DNA of 64,000 nt. Source: Lepus europaeus (lineage: Eukaryota > Chordata > Mammalia > Lagomorpha > Leporidae). The notes under the pieces were generated by a model, which was not told the origin of the DNA, did no database searches, and worked only from the letters and a program-made list of their open reading frames with translations. Both the position numbers and the translations under genes were made by a program. Shown in pieces: positions 1 to 11,462 of this stretch. Position 1 is the first letter of the stretch. The number at the start of each line of letters is the position of its first letter. The stretch covers positions 42,229,409 through 42,293,408 of the forward strand of contig NC_084830.1 of assembly GCF_033115175.1 (NCBI RefSeq), given 5' to 3'.

Positions 1-58
1 CACCACCACAATGCTAAAATCTGAGGATGCCCAGGTATCTTTTAAGAAATGGCAGAGA

Positions 59-385
59 GGCTGGTGCTGTGGTGTAGCAGGTAAAGCTGCCTGCCTGCAG
101 TGCCAGCATCCCATATGGGTGCTGGTTCTAGTCCTGGTTGCTCCTCTTCCCATCCAGCTCTCTGCTGTGGCCTGGGAAAGCAGTAGAAGATGGTCCAAGT
201 CCTTGGGCCCCTATACCCATGTGGGAGACCCAGAAGAAGTTCCTGGATCCTGGCTTCGGATTGGTGCAGCTCCAGCCATTGTGGCTATCTGGGGAGTTAA
301 CCAGCAGATGGAAGACCTCTCTCTGTCTCTGCCTCTGTCTCTCTTTGTAACTCTGCCTTTCAAATAAATAAATAAATCTTAAAAA
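59..385 (+). repeat. CSINE, full length
   Basis: tRNA-derived head (GGCTGGTGCTGTGG), body, CT stretch and AAATAAATAAATCTT tail. The tail runs directly into a purine microsatellite. Confidence 0.9.
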
Positions 386-511
386 GAAGAAGAAGAAGAA
401 GAAGGAGAAGGAGAAGGAGGAGGAGGAGGAGGAGGAGGAGGAGGAGGAGGAGGAGGAGGAGGAGGAGAAGGAGAAGGAGAAGGAGAAGGAGAAGGAGAAG
501 AAGAAGAAGAA
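384..511 (+). repeat. (GAA)n/(GGA)n microsatellite on a SINE tail
   Basis: About 128 bases of almost pure purine, alternating GAA and GGA blocks, grown from the A-rich tail of the CSINE before it. It produces the poly-Ser, Phe or Leu ORFs on the other strand, which are not genes. Confidence 0.95.
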
Positions 512-1240
512 ATAATAATGGTGGAGTATCTGTGTATAGCCTATGCACATCCTCCCAGGAGCTTTAATTCATCTCTCTTTTTCTCCCACTATCCCTCTCC
601 CCTTAGGGAAGCCCTGGAAGCTAGAATCCCTCTTCTCCAAAACCAGCCATGAAATCTAGGACTAGTCCTCTGATCTCTCACCAGCATTGCCCGTCTGTGT
701 AGGAGCTGGCCGGGGGCAATTCTCCTACGTGCTTTGTCTGGCTATGGCGCGTATGACCCTCATTCCTGAAGGGGCTCTCCCCCACACCTGGTAAGAAGTG
801 CCACAAAGAGAAATCATGAAGAATCTGAACAGACAGGCCGTGCCAGTTGCCCTTCTCACTCTGTTGTCATTAGATTACACCCCGTGTCCAGTCACATGTC
901 TCGCAGTGGCTGTCCATTCTTCATAGAGCCTAGGCTCAAGAGCAGATCATTCTCTCCAAGTCTCCGGGCTCTCGTTTCTGACGTCTCGGGTGTCACATAA
1001 ATCGTCATGTCTTATTCCTCCTGGTCTTTGTCAGTGTCTGTTTCAGGGCTAGCCAGAAGCTCTAGGAGGATTGAGGAAGCTTTTCTTGCCCTACAGGATT
1101 ATCCTCACTCTGATGGCGTTGGTATCATTCCAGAGTCCAGGTTGGAAAAGCAAGCCATCTGCTTGTTGCTAGAGATGGCTACTCCAGCCAGGTCATCCTA
1201 CTAGAATTCCCTGTCTTTCCTCCTGAATATTTGGACTTTT
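512..1240. other. No gene recognised; possible old LTR-like sequence
   Basis: Unique-looking sequence without codon structure. The pyrimidine-rich, LTR-like texture suggests an old ERVL/MaLR-type repeat, but I cannot assign a family. Confidence 0.3.
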
Positions 1241-1567
1241 TTGTTTTTAAGATCTATTTGCTTATTTGAAAGATGAAGGCAGAGAAAGAGAGAGAGAGAG
1301 ACATCTTCCATCTGCTGGTTCAATGCTTAGATGGCCACAACAGCCAGAGCTGAGCCAGGCCGAAGCCAAGAGTCAGGAACTCCATTCAGGTTTCACAGAT
1401 GAGTGGCAGGAGCCCAAGCACTTGGGTCATTATCCATTGTCTGCCCAGGCGCATTAGCAAGGCACTGGACTGCAAGTAGAGGAACCAGGACTTGAACTAG
1501 CACTCCCATATGGGATACAGACATTCTAAGTGATGGCTTACACTGCTGGACCACAACATCTGTGCCT
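1241..1567 (-). repeat. CSINE
   Basis: Reverse copy: TTTTTAAGATCTATTTG tail, GAGAGAGAG, then the head (CCACAACATCTGTGCC). Flanked by imperfect TGGACTTTT direct repeats (1232, 1573). Confidence 0.85.
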
Positions 1568-2415
1568 TGGATGGACTTTTTAAAGTACTTAGTTAATACA
1601 AGCTTTTTTCTTTTTTATTCCATGAATGGACTTCACAAGTGGACCATAGAAGAAATTGATTTCCATTTCATTTAGAACTGGCATCTAGATAGGTTTATTT
1701 TTTGCCAGCCAGTTCTAGCTGATTTGATGGAAAGCCATGTTTTAAAGAGTATTAAAGCTGGTTCCAGACTCAGTAGGAAAGAGCACTGAGATCCATTAGC
1801 AATGTCTGCCCCAGTACAGGAGAGGAAGGTCACCATACACATCAAATATTTGTCATGCTTGGTTTGGTTCAGCAAATATTTATTAAGAGCTTATTGTGTG
1901 CCGAATAAGATTTATTTATTTTTACTTGAGGTTTTTGTTGTGGTTTGTTTTGTATGGTTTTTATTTTAAATAAAGGTGACATGATATTTGAGTTTAAGAT
2001 GTGGTAATAAACGGTAGGTATATGAACAAGCAAGTGACATACGGCGTGGACTGTGCAACAGCAGAGACACAAAATGCAGAGGGTCAGAGAGGAAGCGATG
2101 GGATGGGATGGTCAAGGAGAAGGCCAGACACCAGCGATTCCAGAAGGCTGGGCAGACTCAGCTTTGGCCTGGATCTTCTCTCTTCTCACCTCAACCACTC
2201 CCAAATGACGGAGCTTCAGGATGCCACCCATTTCTGGGCTAACTTTCTATAGGCCTTTGAATAAGTAGCCCAGGTAGCACTTTGCACAGACTCCATCCCA
2301 TTGCCAATGAATCCTTGCAGGAGGTCACCAGGTGGGCACATGGGTGTCAGTAGCAGCCAAGGCAGGCTGGACAGACAGTCCTCCGATGAGCTTGGGTTTT
2401 TAAAGCACCCGTGCT
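1568..2415. other. No gene recognised
   Basis: AT-rich unique sequence. A short MIR/L2-type end (TTATTAAGAGCTTATTGTGTGCC) lies at about 1880-1902. Short ORFs here have no recognisable homology. Confidence 0.4.
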
Positions 2416-2419
2416 AAGC

Positions 2420-2755
2420 AGGGTTTGGCAAATCAGTTAAGATGCCACTTGGGGTGCTCATATTCCATACCAAAATGCTTGGGTTTGAGTCTTGGCTCTC
2501 CTCTCATTTCTAGCTCCCTGCTAAAGTGCACTGTGAGAGGCAGAAGGTGATGGCTACAATAGTTGGGTCCCTGCCACCTACTAGGGAGACCCAGATTGAA
2601 TCCCTGGGCCCTGAATTTGGCTTGCTTCAGTCTTGGCTGTTGCAGGCATCTGGGGGGCAAACCAGTGGGTGGAAGATCTGATCTCTCTATCCCTCTGTCT
2701 CTTTCTGTCTGTCTCTGTCTCTATACTGCCCGCCTTTCAAATAAATAAATAAAGT
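2420..2755 (+). repeat. CSINE, diverged older copy
   Basis: Degraded head (GGTTTGGCAAATCAGTTAAGATGCC), well-kept 3' half (GGCAAACCAGTGGGTGGAAGATCT) and AAATAAATAAATAAAG tail. Confidence 0.75.
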
Positions 2756-2859
2756 AAAGCACCTAGGCTAACAATGACATAAAAGCCCATAACCAGGAAT
2801 AATTCTTTTTAAAAGGCTTGACCTTTGTGGGTAGTTCAGAAGGACAAAAATCCAGAATA

Positions 2860-3117
2860 GGGCCAGCGCTGTGGCACAGCAGGTTAACGCCCTGGCCTGA
2901 AGTGCTGGCATCCCATATGGGCACCGGTTCTAGTCCTGGCTGCTCCACTTCTGATCCAGTTCTCTGCTATGGCCTGGGATAGCAGTAGGAGATGGCCCAA
3001 GTCCTTGACCCTCTGAACTTGCATGGGAGACCCGGAGGAGGCTCCTGGCTCCTGGCCTCAGATTGGCACAGTTCTGGCCTTTGCAGCCAACTGGGGAGTG
3101 AACCATCAGATGGAAGG

Positions 3118-3163
<46 letters not shown>

Positions 3164-3213
3164 CTATGTGTAACTCTGACTCTCACGTAAAAAATAAATA
3201 AATCTTAAAAAAA
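2860..3213 (+). repeat. CSINE with TSD and (CT)n
   Basis: GGGCCAGCGCTGTGG head to AAATAAATAAATCTT tail; TSD TCCAGAATA at 2851 and again after the tail at about 3217. Internal CT run at 3119-3159. Confidence 0.92.
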
Positions 3214-4185
3214 TATCCAGAATAATCAGAGGTTTATGAAAAAAAAAAAAGAAACACAAAGGGGCTTTTTTATAAGCTATGTTTGGATCAGAAAGATCAG
3301 CTGAAGCCTATGCTCCATTGTTTGGGAGAGATATGTAATGTGAACACGTTATAAGGTAAATAATATGTCCTAAGAGATTATTTTCAATCATTTTCCTCTA
3401 AGGTGTTTCTCACAGGGTGCTGCCTTCAAATCATCCAGTTTGCTTACATGCACACCCCCAGGCCCCTGTCAGACCCTCTGAGCCCAGATATCGGGGAGCA
3501 GATTGGGAATCGATGTTTTTAATAGGCTTTGCCCTGCTGCAGACGATTCTGCTGCACCCTGAAGAATTAAAACCACCACTCTCAGGGGTAGAAACGCTAA
3601 TAACTGAAAGGAAATGGAAGCCCAAAGGTAAGTGAGGAGATGCCAAGAGATCAGCACCTGTTCAGAGGAGTTCAATTCTGCAAATCCTGGGAAACACACC
3701 CAAAATAATGACATGACTTGCAGCTGGGATGATACAAACACCAACACCAATCTATAAGAACTTGTAGAGAATGACAGAAGCACTCAAAGCTTTGAGATAG
3801 AGCAATATTGGTTTCCACTGAGTGGCAAAAAGGGAAATTCAAGACGAATATATGACTGTCAGTTTTACATAGCTTCCTAGCCAAACTTTGGAAAAGATTC
3901 ACAAACACGGTTTGTAAGTACTTACAAATGGAGTGTTGACATCATCACAGTTAAACCTCTAAGCGTGTTTTATTTCAAGCTGCGCCATCCCATTGCTGAA
4001 AGTAGCCGAGTCATAAATTGTAAATTTCAAGCCACACACACTTAGTTAACTTCATTTTCATTTTTCGATAACATGGCTGCAACAGTGGAATGATGAAATG
4101 ATGTCAATTTTTGTTGGGCGATCAACTCCGTATCTCGTATGCACTGGGCAAGATGGAGGACCTGAGAAAATTGATGGCCCTGGCC
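3214..4185. other. No gene recognised
   Basis: Contains an A-run at 3240-3250 and otherwise unique, AT-leaning sequence. I see no repeat family or coding region. Confidence 0.4.
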
Positions 4186-4189
4186 ACTG

Positions 4190-4370
4190 ACATTTATTGA
4201 AAAGCCTGTTTTATAAGTGCTTAACTCATTCAATCCTCAGTCCATCGCTGTCAAGACGATTTTCCCATTTTACACACGAAGAAACTAAGCAGAGATTCGT
4301 CAGGGAGCCCACCTTCGGCCATACGTTAGTACATGGTGAAGCTAGGGTTTGAACTGGGGTCTGCCCTGAT
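4190..4370 (-). repeat. MIR SINE
   Basis: Reverse MIR: CTTAACTCATTCAATCCTCA, TTTTCCCATTTTACACACGA, then GCTAGGGTTTGAACTGGGG. Confidence 0.75.
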
Positions 4371-4509
4371 GTTGAAGCTGGCGCACCTACCAACCAGACT
4401 ATGTTTCAGACAGGAGGATGGGGTCACAGCTGGGTAAAACATATGTCCAGAAAGAGCTGATCAGTGGGTTCATGCCTACCTAAGGGACTACTGGCTGCCA
4501 AGAGTCTAC

Positions 4510-4745
4510 AGAATTAGCCCAGAGCTGCTCAACGTCTTTATTAGTGACTTGGATAAAGACATAGGAGGGAGAGCTTATCAAGTCTGCGGAAGGCAGGAAG
4601 CTATAGGGGAAGGAGAGATAATATAGTAAGTGAGAGAATCACAATTCAGGGTGCTCTTGGCAGATGACAATAACAGCCGATAAGGTGAAATTCACTAAAG
4701 ACCGCGGGCAATACTCTACTCTGGTTTCAGGGGCAGGTATAACTA
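4510..4745 (+). repeat. Ancient CR1/L3-type LINE fragment
   Basis: Matches the 3' part of CR1-family ORF2: CTCAACGTCTTTATTAGTGA, CTTGGATAAAGACATAGGAG, then GATAAGGTGAAATTCACTAA. This corresponds to the amniote CR1 stretch before the 3' end. Heavily diverged and not coding. Confidence 0.65.
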
Positions 4746-5720
4746 GGGCACCCGGGTATACAGGAAAAACACTTAGAAACATTGGGGACTAAGCAGATCC
4801 GTTGGCACAGTTTCCTATAGATTGAGTTCTAAATGGCCTATCTACAACATCTACCACCTAACGTACTCCGATGTCTTTCTGGCTCCCTGACCCACTCTCC
4901 TGATGCTGCCCTAGGCCATCAGATCTGAGAATCCACTGGCTACGAGATGTCCCCTGCTCCAGTACTACTGAGGTAGGAGGAACAAATCAGTTAAGCTAGG
5001 ACTTCATATCACTTAGCATCTTTATTTTATACAAAGAACTTTCTAAACGTCCAGAGCTCTTTGAGGTCTGTGACTCAGGCTGCATCAGAGCTGGCCCACT
5101 CCTGCGCCTGACTCAGTTCACGGAGCAGTTCCGACCTAGGAACACGTGGCTCAGGCGGCCTCCCCAGGGCCTTGGCCTTGGCAGTGACCTGAGCCCGAGG
5201 TGATGAGTCAGCAAATTAGAGTCACACGAACCAGCTGACCCGAGAAACCCCTGTGGAAAGAGTGCGCTGGCATGAGCAGGCACAAAAGGAAAAGAACCTC
5301 AAAGGGAGAGGACCTATTAGGACGCCTACCGAGGCTCTGAGCATCACCAGGAGAAAGCCTCTTTATGCAAAAGGTCCTGAGACCTGTGCCGTTTCCAGAT
5401 GGGAACCCCCTAGCCGTGCTGGCTTTGCGCCATTCTGCTGAGCTCACCCATCGCTGCTGGGCCAGGAGCTGAGCCCGAAGATGCCAGTGTGGCTGCTCAA
5501 ATCAGTCATTTTAGCTAATTGTCAGCTGCTTTCAAAGTTGCTCACAGGCATAGATTTTATGCATAATACAAAAGGAAAGTACAAGAGAAGAAAATTGTCC
5601 TGGGTATCGGAGTCGAGTCTCCTAAAATGTGTTGCACGTCAGAGTTGCCCTGTTTCTCCAAGCACAGTCGCTGTGCCGTCAGAAGGGTCAGTAATGAAGC
5701 ATTTCTTTAAAGAGTTCTTT
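4746..5720. other. No gene recognised
   Basis: Unique sequence of moderate GC. Two ORFs of about 80 codons are short, overlap on opposite strands and have no recognisable domain. Confidence 0.4.
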
Positions 5721-6047
5721 CTCTTTAAAGATTTATTGATTTTATTTGAAAGACAAGTTAGAGAGAGAGACAGACAGACAGACAGACTATCCATCTGCTG
5801 GTTCACGCCCCAAATGGCTGCAATGGCCGGGGCTGGACCAGGCTGGAACCAGGAGCCAGGAACTTCATCCAGGTCTCCCACGTGGGTGCCGGAGCCCAAG
5901 TACGTAGGCCATCTTCTGCTGCTTTTCCCAGCTTCAATAGCCGGGAGTTGGATCTGAATTGGAACAGCCAGGGCTCGAACCAGTACCCATAGGGGATGCT
6001 GGTGCTACAGGCAGTAGTTGAATGCACTGTGCCCCAGAACCAGCCCT
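5721..6047 (-). repeat. CSINE with TSD
   Basis: TTTAAAGATTTATTGATTTT tail to CCAGAACCAGCCCTG head. AAGAGTTCTTTCTCT before and AAGAGTTCTCTC after the element mark the insertion. Confidence 0.9.
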
Positions 6048-6489
6048 GAAGAGTTCTCTCAACAATTTCTTTCCAGCCAGGGGTTGGGTCCACCCCTCAC
6101 GTGTTAATTCTGGTCCTTTCTTGATCTTTCAAAGTGTCGACAGAAGACTTCAGAAATCAACCAGGACGACATCATTTCCTGAAATGCTCCTTAAATTGTC
6201 TGTTGAATGAAGAGCCGATGGGCCACAGTCGTCTATTCCTGCCGTCTCAGACAGAGAAGGCAAGCTGGTGCGTGTTCAGACAGTGACGCTGGCCTCAGGC
6301 CTGTCACTGGCCAACAGCAACGTACGACACTGCTGATCAGAGGAGCCATCATTTCAGAGATGGTAAATATAAAAAGTTGTGTCTCCGAGAGTCAGCGTTT
6401 ATGGGTAGGCTCCCCTTGCAGGTTGCACTCCATCCAAACCTTGAGATCTGCCCTGTCCCTTGAGAGGGGAAAGTCAAGCTCCTCCTCTT

Positions 6490-6802
6490 CTTTTTTTATT
6501 TATTTATTTATTTGGCAGGTAGAGTTATAGACAGTGAGAAAGGTCTTCCTTCCATTGGTTCACCCCTAAATGGCTGCTATGGCCGGAGCTACGCTGATCC
6601 GAAGCCAGGAGCTGGGTGCTTCTTCCGGGTCTCCCATGCGGGTGCAGGCGCCCAAGCACTTGGGCCATCCTCCACTGCACTCCCGGGCCATAGCAGAGAG
6701 CTGGCCTGGAAGAGGAGCAACCGGGACTAGAACTCAGCCCCAGCACTCATATGGGATGCAGGTGGCACAGGCGGAGGATTAACCAAGTGAACCACGGCGC
6801 CC
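6490..6802 (-). repeat. CSINE, second subfamily, with TSD
   Basis: Carries the second-lineage markers GAGTTATAGACAGTGAGA and GGCGGAGGATTAACCAAGTG and lacks a long CT run. TSD AAGCTCCTC(CTC)TTC at 6476 and 6803. Confidence 0.9.
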
Positions 6803-7145
6803 AAGCTCCTCTTCTCTCTACGAACTTCATCACCACAGTTCCGTGTGTTCTGGTGTGATTTCATCTGACCAGCCCTGATTTTGCTAAGACTAGTTTGAGT
6901 CCTCAACTTCCAGGCAGGGACATGAGTCAGCCACCCAGCTGCGCAGTGCTACCTGCCACCGAGCAGTCGCAGCTCACTGCCTCTTCTGGTTTGTGATAGC
7001 TCGGGGGGGTGGGTGACAGCCTTCACACCATTGACCGTGTCTCCTGCACTGTGCAGTCATGAAGCTGGTGATGTCCAAACAGCATGAGATGTCTGTCTGT
7101 CTGTCATCTAAGTCTAATAGTTGAGAGCAAAAAAGTTGGACTTGG

Positions 7146-7488
7146 GGCGGCTGGTGCTGTGGCATAGCAGGTGAAGATCCCTCCTGCAGCGCCAGCATTC
7201 CGTGTGGGCACTGGTTCGAGTCCCGGCTGCTCCACTTCTGATCCAGCTCCCTGCTATGTCCTGGGAAAGCAGTGGAAGATGGCCCAAGCCCTTGGGCCCC
7301 TGCACCCGCGTGGGAGACCTGGAAGAAGCTCCTGGCTCCTGGCTTCAGATCTGCCCAGCTCCAGCCTTTGCGGCCATCTGGGGAGTGAACCAGCGGATAG
7401 AAGACTCTCTCTCTCTCTCTCTCTTTCTGCCTCTGCTTCTCTGTAACTCTGCCTTTAAAATGAATAAATAAATCTTAAATAAAAAAGA
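7146..7488 (+). repeat. CSINE
   Basis: GGCTGGTGCTGTGGCATAGC head, pol III B-box-like GGTTCGAGTCCC, CT run and AAATAAATCTT-type tail. Confidence 0.9.
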
Positions 7489-7834
7489 AATATAAATTGC
7501 TCAAACCTATAAAAGGCTGTTCAGCCCCTCTCATAAAAAGTCAAACGGATGAGTGGGAACTGCAATGGCTACGTGGCTTCAGAACCCCTCCTCCAACACC
7601 AAGCCTTTCTGACCTGCCAGGACCCTCCCTGCCGGCCAACACTGCCTCGCTGCATCTTGGGCTCTCTTGCTCGCCTCCTTTAGGGGTCCCCACAGAAAGC
7701 CGCTGGCCCCAGATTTTCAGTATAGCTTCCGAGTTCTACAGATTCTATCTGGTACAGCTGCCCCCATTGAGGATGGAACCCTAATTAGAATCAAGCTGAG
7801 AAAACGTTTTCTTTTTGTAGAAGTACTGGGTCCC

Positions 7835-8157
7835 GGGCCGGTGCTGTGGCACAGCAGGTTAACACTCTGGCCTGAAGCGCCGGCATCCCATATGGGTGCC
7901 AGTTCAAGTCCCGGCTGCTCCTCTTCTGATCGAGTTCTCTGCTATGGCCTGGGAAAGCAGTAGAAGATGGCCTTGGGCCCCTGCATCCACGTGGGAGACC
8001 TGGAAGAAGCTCCTGGCTCCTGGCTTTGGATCAGCACAGCTCCAGCCGTTGCGGCCATCTGGGGAGTGAACCAGCGGATGGAAGACCTATCCCTCTGTCT
8101 CTACCTCTCTCTGTAACTCTGTCTTTCAAATAAATAAAATAAATCTTTAAAACAAAA
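7835..8157 (+). repeat. CSINE with TSD
   Basis: GGGCCGGTGCTGTGGCACAGC head to AAATCTTTAAAA tail; TSD AGTACTGGGTCCC (7823) and AGTACCGGGTCCC (8158). Confidence 0.92.
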
Positions 8158-8670
8158 AGTACCGGGTCCCTGTCCAGGAAGCGATAATCAGAAATATTCT
8201 GCACGCACCAACCCGCACCCGACAGCTCTCCCTGCAGCGTACAGCATCCTGTTCTTGAGATGAAGGGCAGGGGGCATCCACGAGGGTTAGACACAGAGAC
8301 CAGACCATTGGGAAGCAGCTGAGGGAACTGAGGGTGTCAGGGTTGTGGGATAACGGCTTGCAGAGACATGATAGCTATCCTCAAGCGAGTGAGGACAGAG
8401 AGTGGGGCTTGTGCGTGCGGCTACTGATGGCAGAACTCCAGGCCCCAGCCAGAGGCCCTGGGAGATAACCTGATGAGCTACAGAGGAATTGGAGCTTGCT
8501 AACCACACCATGAGCGCCTTTTAAGAGAATGGCCTTTCTCTAACCAGACATAGTCTGGAAAACAGTGGGTGCCGGACTTCAGGGAGAAACCCTTCTTGTA
8601 GAGGCTACCACTGGCCAACCTAAGCATAGGCTCACTCTCTTCTCTCTCCTTCCTTCCTTCCCCCTGCACT
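8158..8670. other. No gene recognised
   Basis: Unique sequence ending in a short CT/CCTT-rich stretch (about 8636-8665). I looked on the minus strand for further SDR39U1 similarity and saw none. Confidence 0.4.
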
Positions 8671-8737
8671 TTTTTTTTTTTTAAAGATTTATTTATTTAT
8701 TTGAAAGGCAGAGTTCCACAGAGAGAGAAGGAGAGGC

Positions 8738-8775
<38 letters not shown>

Positions 8776-9033
8776 GTCTTCCATCCGCTGGTTCACTTTC
8801 CAGATGGCTACAACGGCTGGAGCTGCGCCCATCTGAAGCCAGGAACCAGGAGCTTCTTCCAGGTCTCCCATGTGGATGCAGGGACCCAAGGTCCTGGGTC
8901 ATCTTCCACTGCTTTCCCAGGCCACAGTAGAGAGCTGGATGGGAAGTGGAGCAGCTGGGACTCGAACCAGCGCCCTTATGGGATGCCGGCACTGCAGATG
9001 GCAGCTTTACCCGCTGCACCACAGCGCCGGCCC
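8671..9033 (-). repeat. CSINE with TSD
   Basis: Long T-run and TTTAAAGATTTATTTATTTA, GAGAGA tract, to CACAGCGCCGGCCCC; CTGCACTTT direct repeats flank it (about 8664 and 9036). It interrupts the sequence 3' of the SDR39U1-like copy. Confidence 0.92.
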
Positions 9034-9039
9034 CTGCTG

Positions 9040-9329
9040 CACTTTCTATCTTCCCCTCCCCACCTTTACTTGGCCTCCTGAGTGTGTATGGCCACCTCCC
9101 ATCTCGAAGGAGTGCCACTGCTTCCCCCGTGTCTGTTTTCCTGTCCTCACTCCTTGGATGGATTCAGCTCTAAGTTGAAGAGTGTAGCTCTTTTGGGACT
9201 TCCCCGTCTCCCAGCTGCAGGCTGGCCAGAAGTGCTGACGTTTTCTCTGAAACTTCAACCCCCTGGCTCCACCGCTCCCACAGAGAAACAATCCCAGCCT
9301 CGTCTGATACCCAGACCCCTGCTTCTCAC
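9040..9329 (-). other. Possible retained-intron sequence of the SDR39U1-like copy
   Basis: Sequence directly 3' of the pseudogene (minus strand), starting with the donor-like GTGAGAAG and showing no SDR39U1 coding similarity. It is interrupted at 9034 by a CSINE. Assignment as intron of the parent gene is inference. Confidence 0.35.
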
Positions 9330-9800
9330 CAGAGCGCACCACCACCTGGCGTGTAGAGTTTCCAGGAAGCCTGGCTACAGCTTCCCACTTGGCTACGAGC
9401 TTGGAGAAAAAGGCAAAATCCCCTCCTGGGCTGTCCTCGTCATACTCTGGAGTCTGGCTGGGCCGGTAGTAAGCTACACCTGTGACTAAGACCCAGGCCT
9501 GCGGGCGTGATGGGGCCTCGCTGATGGCTTTAGCCAGTATCTTGGTGGTCTCCAGGCGGCTGCTGAGAACCTGTTTCTGGAAGGCTTCATTCCACCTTCG
9601 GAGAGAGTTGAGGATGTTCGCTCCGGCCAGGTTGACCACGGCGTCGCAGCTGGGCAGCCCCGACTAGGCGAGCGCATCCCAGGTGATCTGGCCGGGACCC
9701 CGCTGTCGGGAGACCAGCGTCACTTCGTGGCCCAGGGCTCTTAGCAGCTGGGCTAGGGCTGTCCCGATGAAGCCCGTCCCGCCACCCGGTTCGTCTCTCC
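9330..9800 (-). pseudogene. SDR39U1: SDR39U1-like pseudogene (epimerase-family SDR)
   Basis: On the minus strand the conceptual translation matches the N-terminal half of SDR39U1, a short-chain dehydrogenase/reductase with an NADP-binding fold. It shows the Rossmann motif GGGTGFIG (about 9766-9787), VTLVSR, VNLAG..ILN.LRRWNE, WVLVTGVAYY, EYDEDSPGGDF and RQVVVRSG. An in-frame TAG (plus-strand 9664-9666) replaces a residue after TWDALA. The ATG at 9811 is out of frame with the similarity. After RSG (9330) the sequence continues GTGAGAAG, which looks like a 5' splice donor, and homology ends there. About 155 of some 293 residues are covered without interruption by introns, so this is probably a retrocopy of an incompletely spliced transcript, 3'-truncated. 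I see no poly(A) or TSD. A duplicated gene fragment is the alternative. Confidence 0.8.
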
Positions 9801-9811
9801 AAAGGCGCCAT

Positions 9812-10230
9812 AATTTACTTTTGCATCTCATTTGTGATTAGTCTCCTCCCCTCGCCGGAAGCTCCTGCTCCTGGGTTCATTGTCTCTTTTGTTCACTATG
9901 CTGCCCCAGTGCTCAGGCTGTGCCTGAGAAGCCATGGGCAGTCCTCACCGAATGGATGCAAACTCAAGGATCCCTGTATGGGGAGACCCTGCCTGGGGTG
10001 CGCAGTGGCTCTCATCACCACTGGGTACGCTCCAGGCGCCTGACACCTGGAGCTCTGAGCTGGCGGGACAGGCGGGTGACTAAGAGACCCAGCTCCTAAA
10101 TAGGTGCAGAAAGAACGGGCCTTGCAGAGCAAGGACTGATGCGTGGCGGGGGCTGCGGGCTGAGGAGGAAGGCTTCATGGAGGAGGAGGATTTGAGGTTG
10201 AGCCATGCTGGGGAGGGCTCGGGTTTGCAA
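9812..10230. other. No gene recognised
   Basis: Unique sequence of moderate GC, upstream (minus strand) of the SDR39U1-like copy. No repeat family is recognised and no poly(A) trace marks the pseudogene edge. Confidence 0.35.
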
Positions 10231-10234
10231 AATC

Positions 10235-10378
10235 CCAGCTTTGGAGCCAGTTAATCCGTGTCTCTGAGACGCAATCTGTTCATTTATAAAAACCTTACGG
10301 GCCCGTGGTGAACATTGAACGTGAACCAGCACGTGGAGGGCAGTCCTAGAAGTCGGGCACTCAGCAAGCGTTGCTCTC
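10235..10378 (+). repeat. MIR SINE
   Basis: TTTGGAGCCAGTTAATCC, then TCTGTTCATTTATAAAAACC and GGGCACTCAGCAAGCGTT, in MIR order. Confidence 0.65.
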
Positions 10379-10529
10379 CTTACGGTGACTGCCATTGTGT
10401 TAGTAAACTTGAGCTTTGACTGGGGGAACTGTATAGAGGGGCATAAGACAGAGCTTGCAGAGTGGAAGGCAGGGCCTAGGTGCAGGAAAAGAAAAAATTA
10501 TACTGGAGATGTCATCCAGGCCAGAATGC

Positions 10530-10705
10530 AAGAGCAGGGAGTCCAGATCGAAACTCCTGGGTTCCGACCCTGGCTGTCAAGTTACCTAACCTCTGTGTGC
10601 CCCAGTAGCCTCATCTGTGAAATGAAGCCACTAGTACCTGTGTCGGAGGGCTTTGTGAGGCTCCAATGAGTTGCCATATGTAAAGTGCCTAGAATAGCAA
10701 CTAAC
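10530..10705 (+). repeat. MIR SINE
   Basis: CTGGGTTCCGACCCTGGCTG, AGTTACCTAACCTCTGTG, CTCATCTGTGAAATGAAG, then AAAGTGCCTAGAATAGCA: nearly the whole MIR core. Confidence 0.8.
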
Positions 10706-11120
10706 ACAATGTGCACCTTCCATCAGAGTCAGCTGCTGGGCTCATCCTGTACTCTGGAGAAAGTCTACCCCAGCCTGTTGGTTGATGGGGAGGAAGGAGC
10801 CACGGGAAAGCAGGAGGGCCTGCGACAGGAGGGTGATGACAGTGTGAGGCTGGGATTCTCCCAGGGATAAGCTCAGACTCTCCCTAGAGCCTGGCCTGCT
10901 TCCTTCATCTGCCTCCCACAGGAAGTCTCTCCCAACCGCCTCGCCCTGGGCTCCCGGGGCACCAGGCACTGGGCTTTGCATATTCTGCGTGGTATCATTG
11001 CCCATGGTTTTATAGCCCTCCTCCTCCACGTCCCTGCAAACCACTGAGAAAGGAGAGAAAATACCAGGGGCCGCGGTTAGGCCAGTCCCTTTCACTGCGC
11101 TCTGCTCTGAATGCCACCAG
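10706..11120. other. No gene recognised
   Basis: Unique sequence. A 117-codon minus-strand ORF here has no recognisable domain or repeat origin and I do not consider it a gene. Confidence 0.35.
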
Positions 11121-11124
11121 GATG

Positions 11125-11310
11125 TAGGTGGGCGGTTCAGCAGCAGCCTGGAGTTTAATCCCAGCTCTTCTACTTCCTGGGTACCTGACGCTGGGGAGCC
11201 AGGCGACTCTGCGAGCCCTCAGTCTCGTTACCTGTCAGTTGGGAACACAGTAGCTATCATCTCCCCCACAGGGCTGCTGGGAAGGCTGAGGCCACGCCCA
11301 CCAAGGATAC
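11125..11310 (+). repeat. MIR SINE
   Basis: TTTAATCCCAGCTCTTCTAC, CAGTCTCGTTACCTGTCAG, then ACAGTAGCTATCATCTCC and GGGCTGCTGGGAAGGCTGA. Confidence 0.7.
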
Positions 11311-11462
11311 AGAGCAGAGTCCATGGTCACGTACACGCTCAGCACCAGACAGCTCTGGTCAAGCTTGTGCCTAAAGAGAGCACCGCTAAGAGGCGATCCT
11401 GTTCGGAGCACGGTCTCCGGTTCTCAGTGCAATGGGGCAGGTAAGGGAGAGGAGGTCCTGGT

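Noticed and set aside
128-550. 140- and 62-codon ORFs with poly-Ser, Phe or Leu
   Set aside because: Translation of the purine microsatellite and SINE tail.
7146-7230. tRNA-like A and B boxes as a tRNA gene
   Set aside because: They are the pol III promoter of CSINE heads; no complete cloverleaf and the same sequence recurs in dozens of copies.
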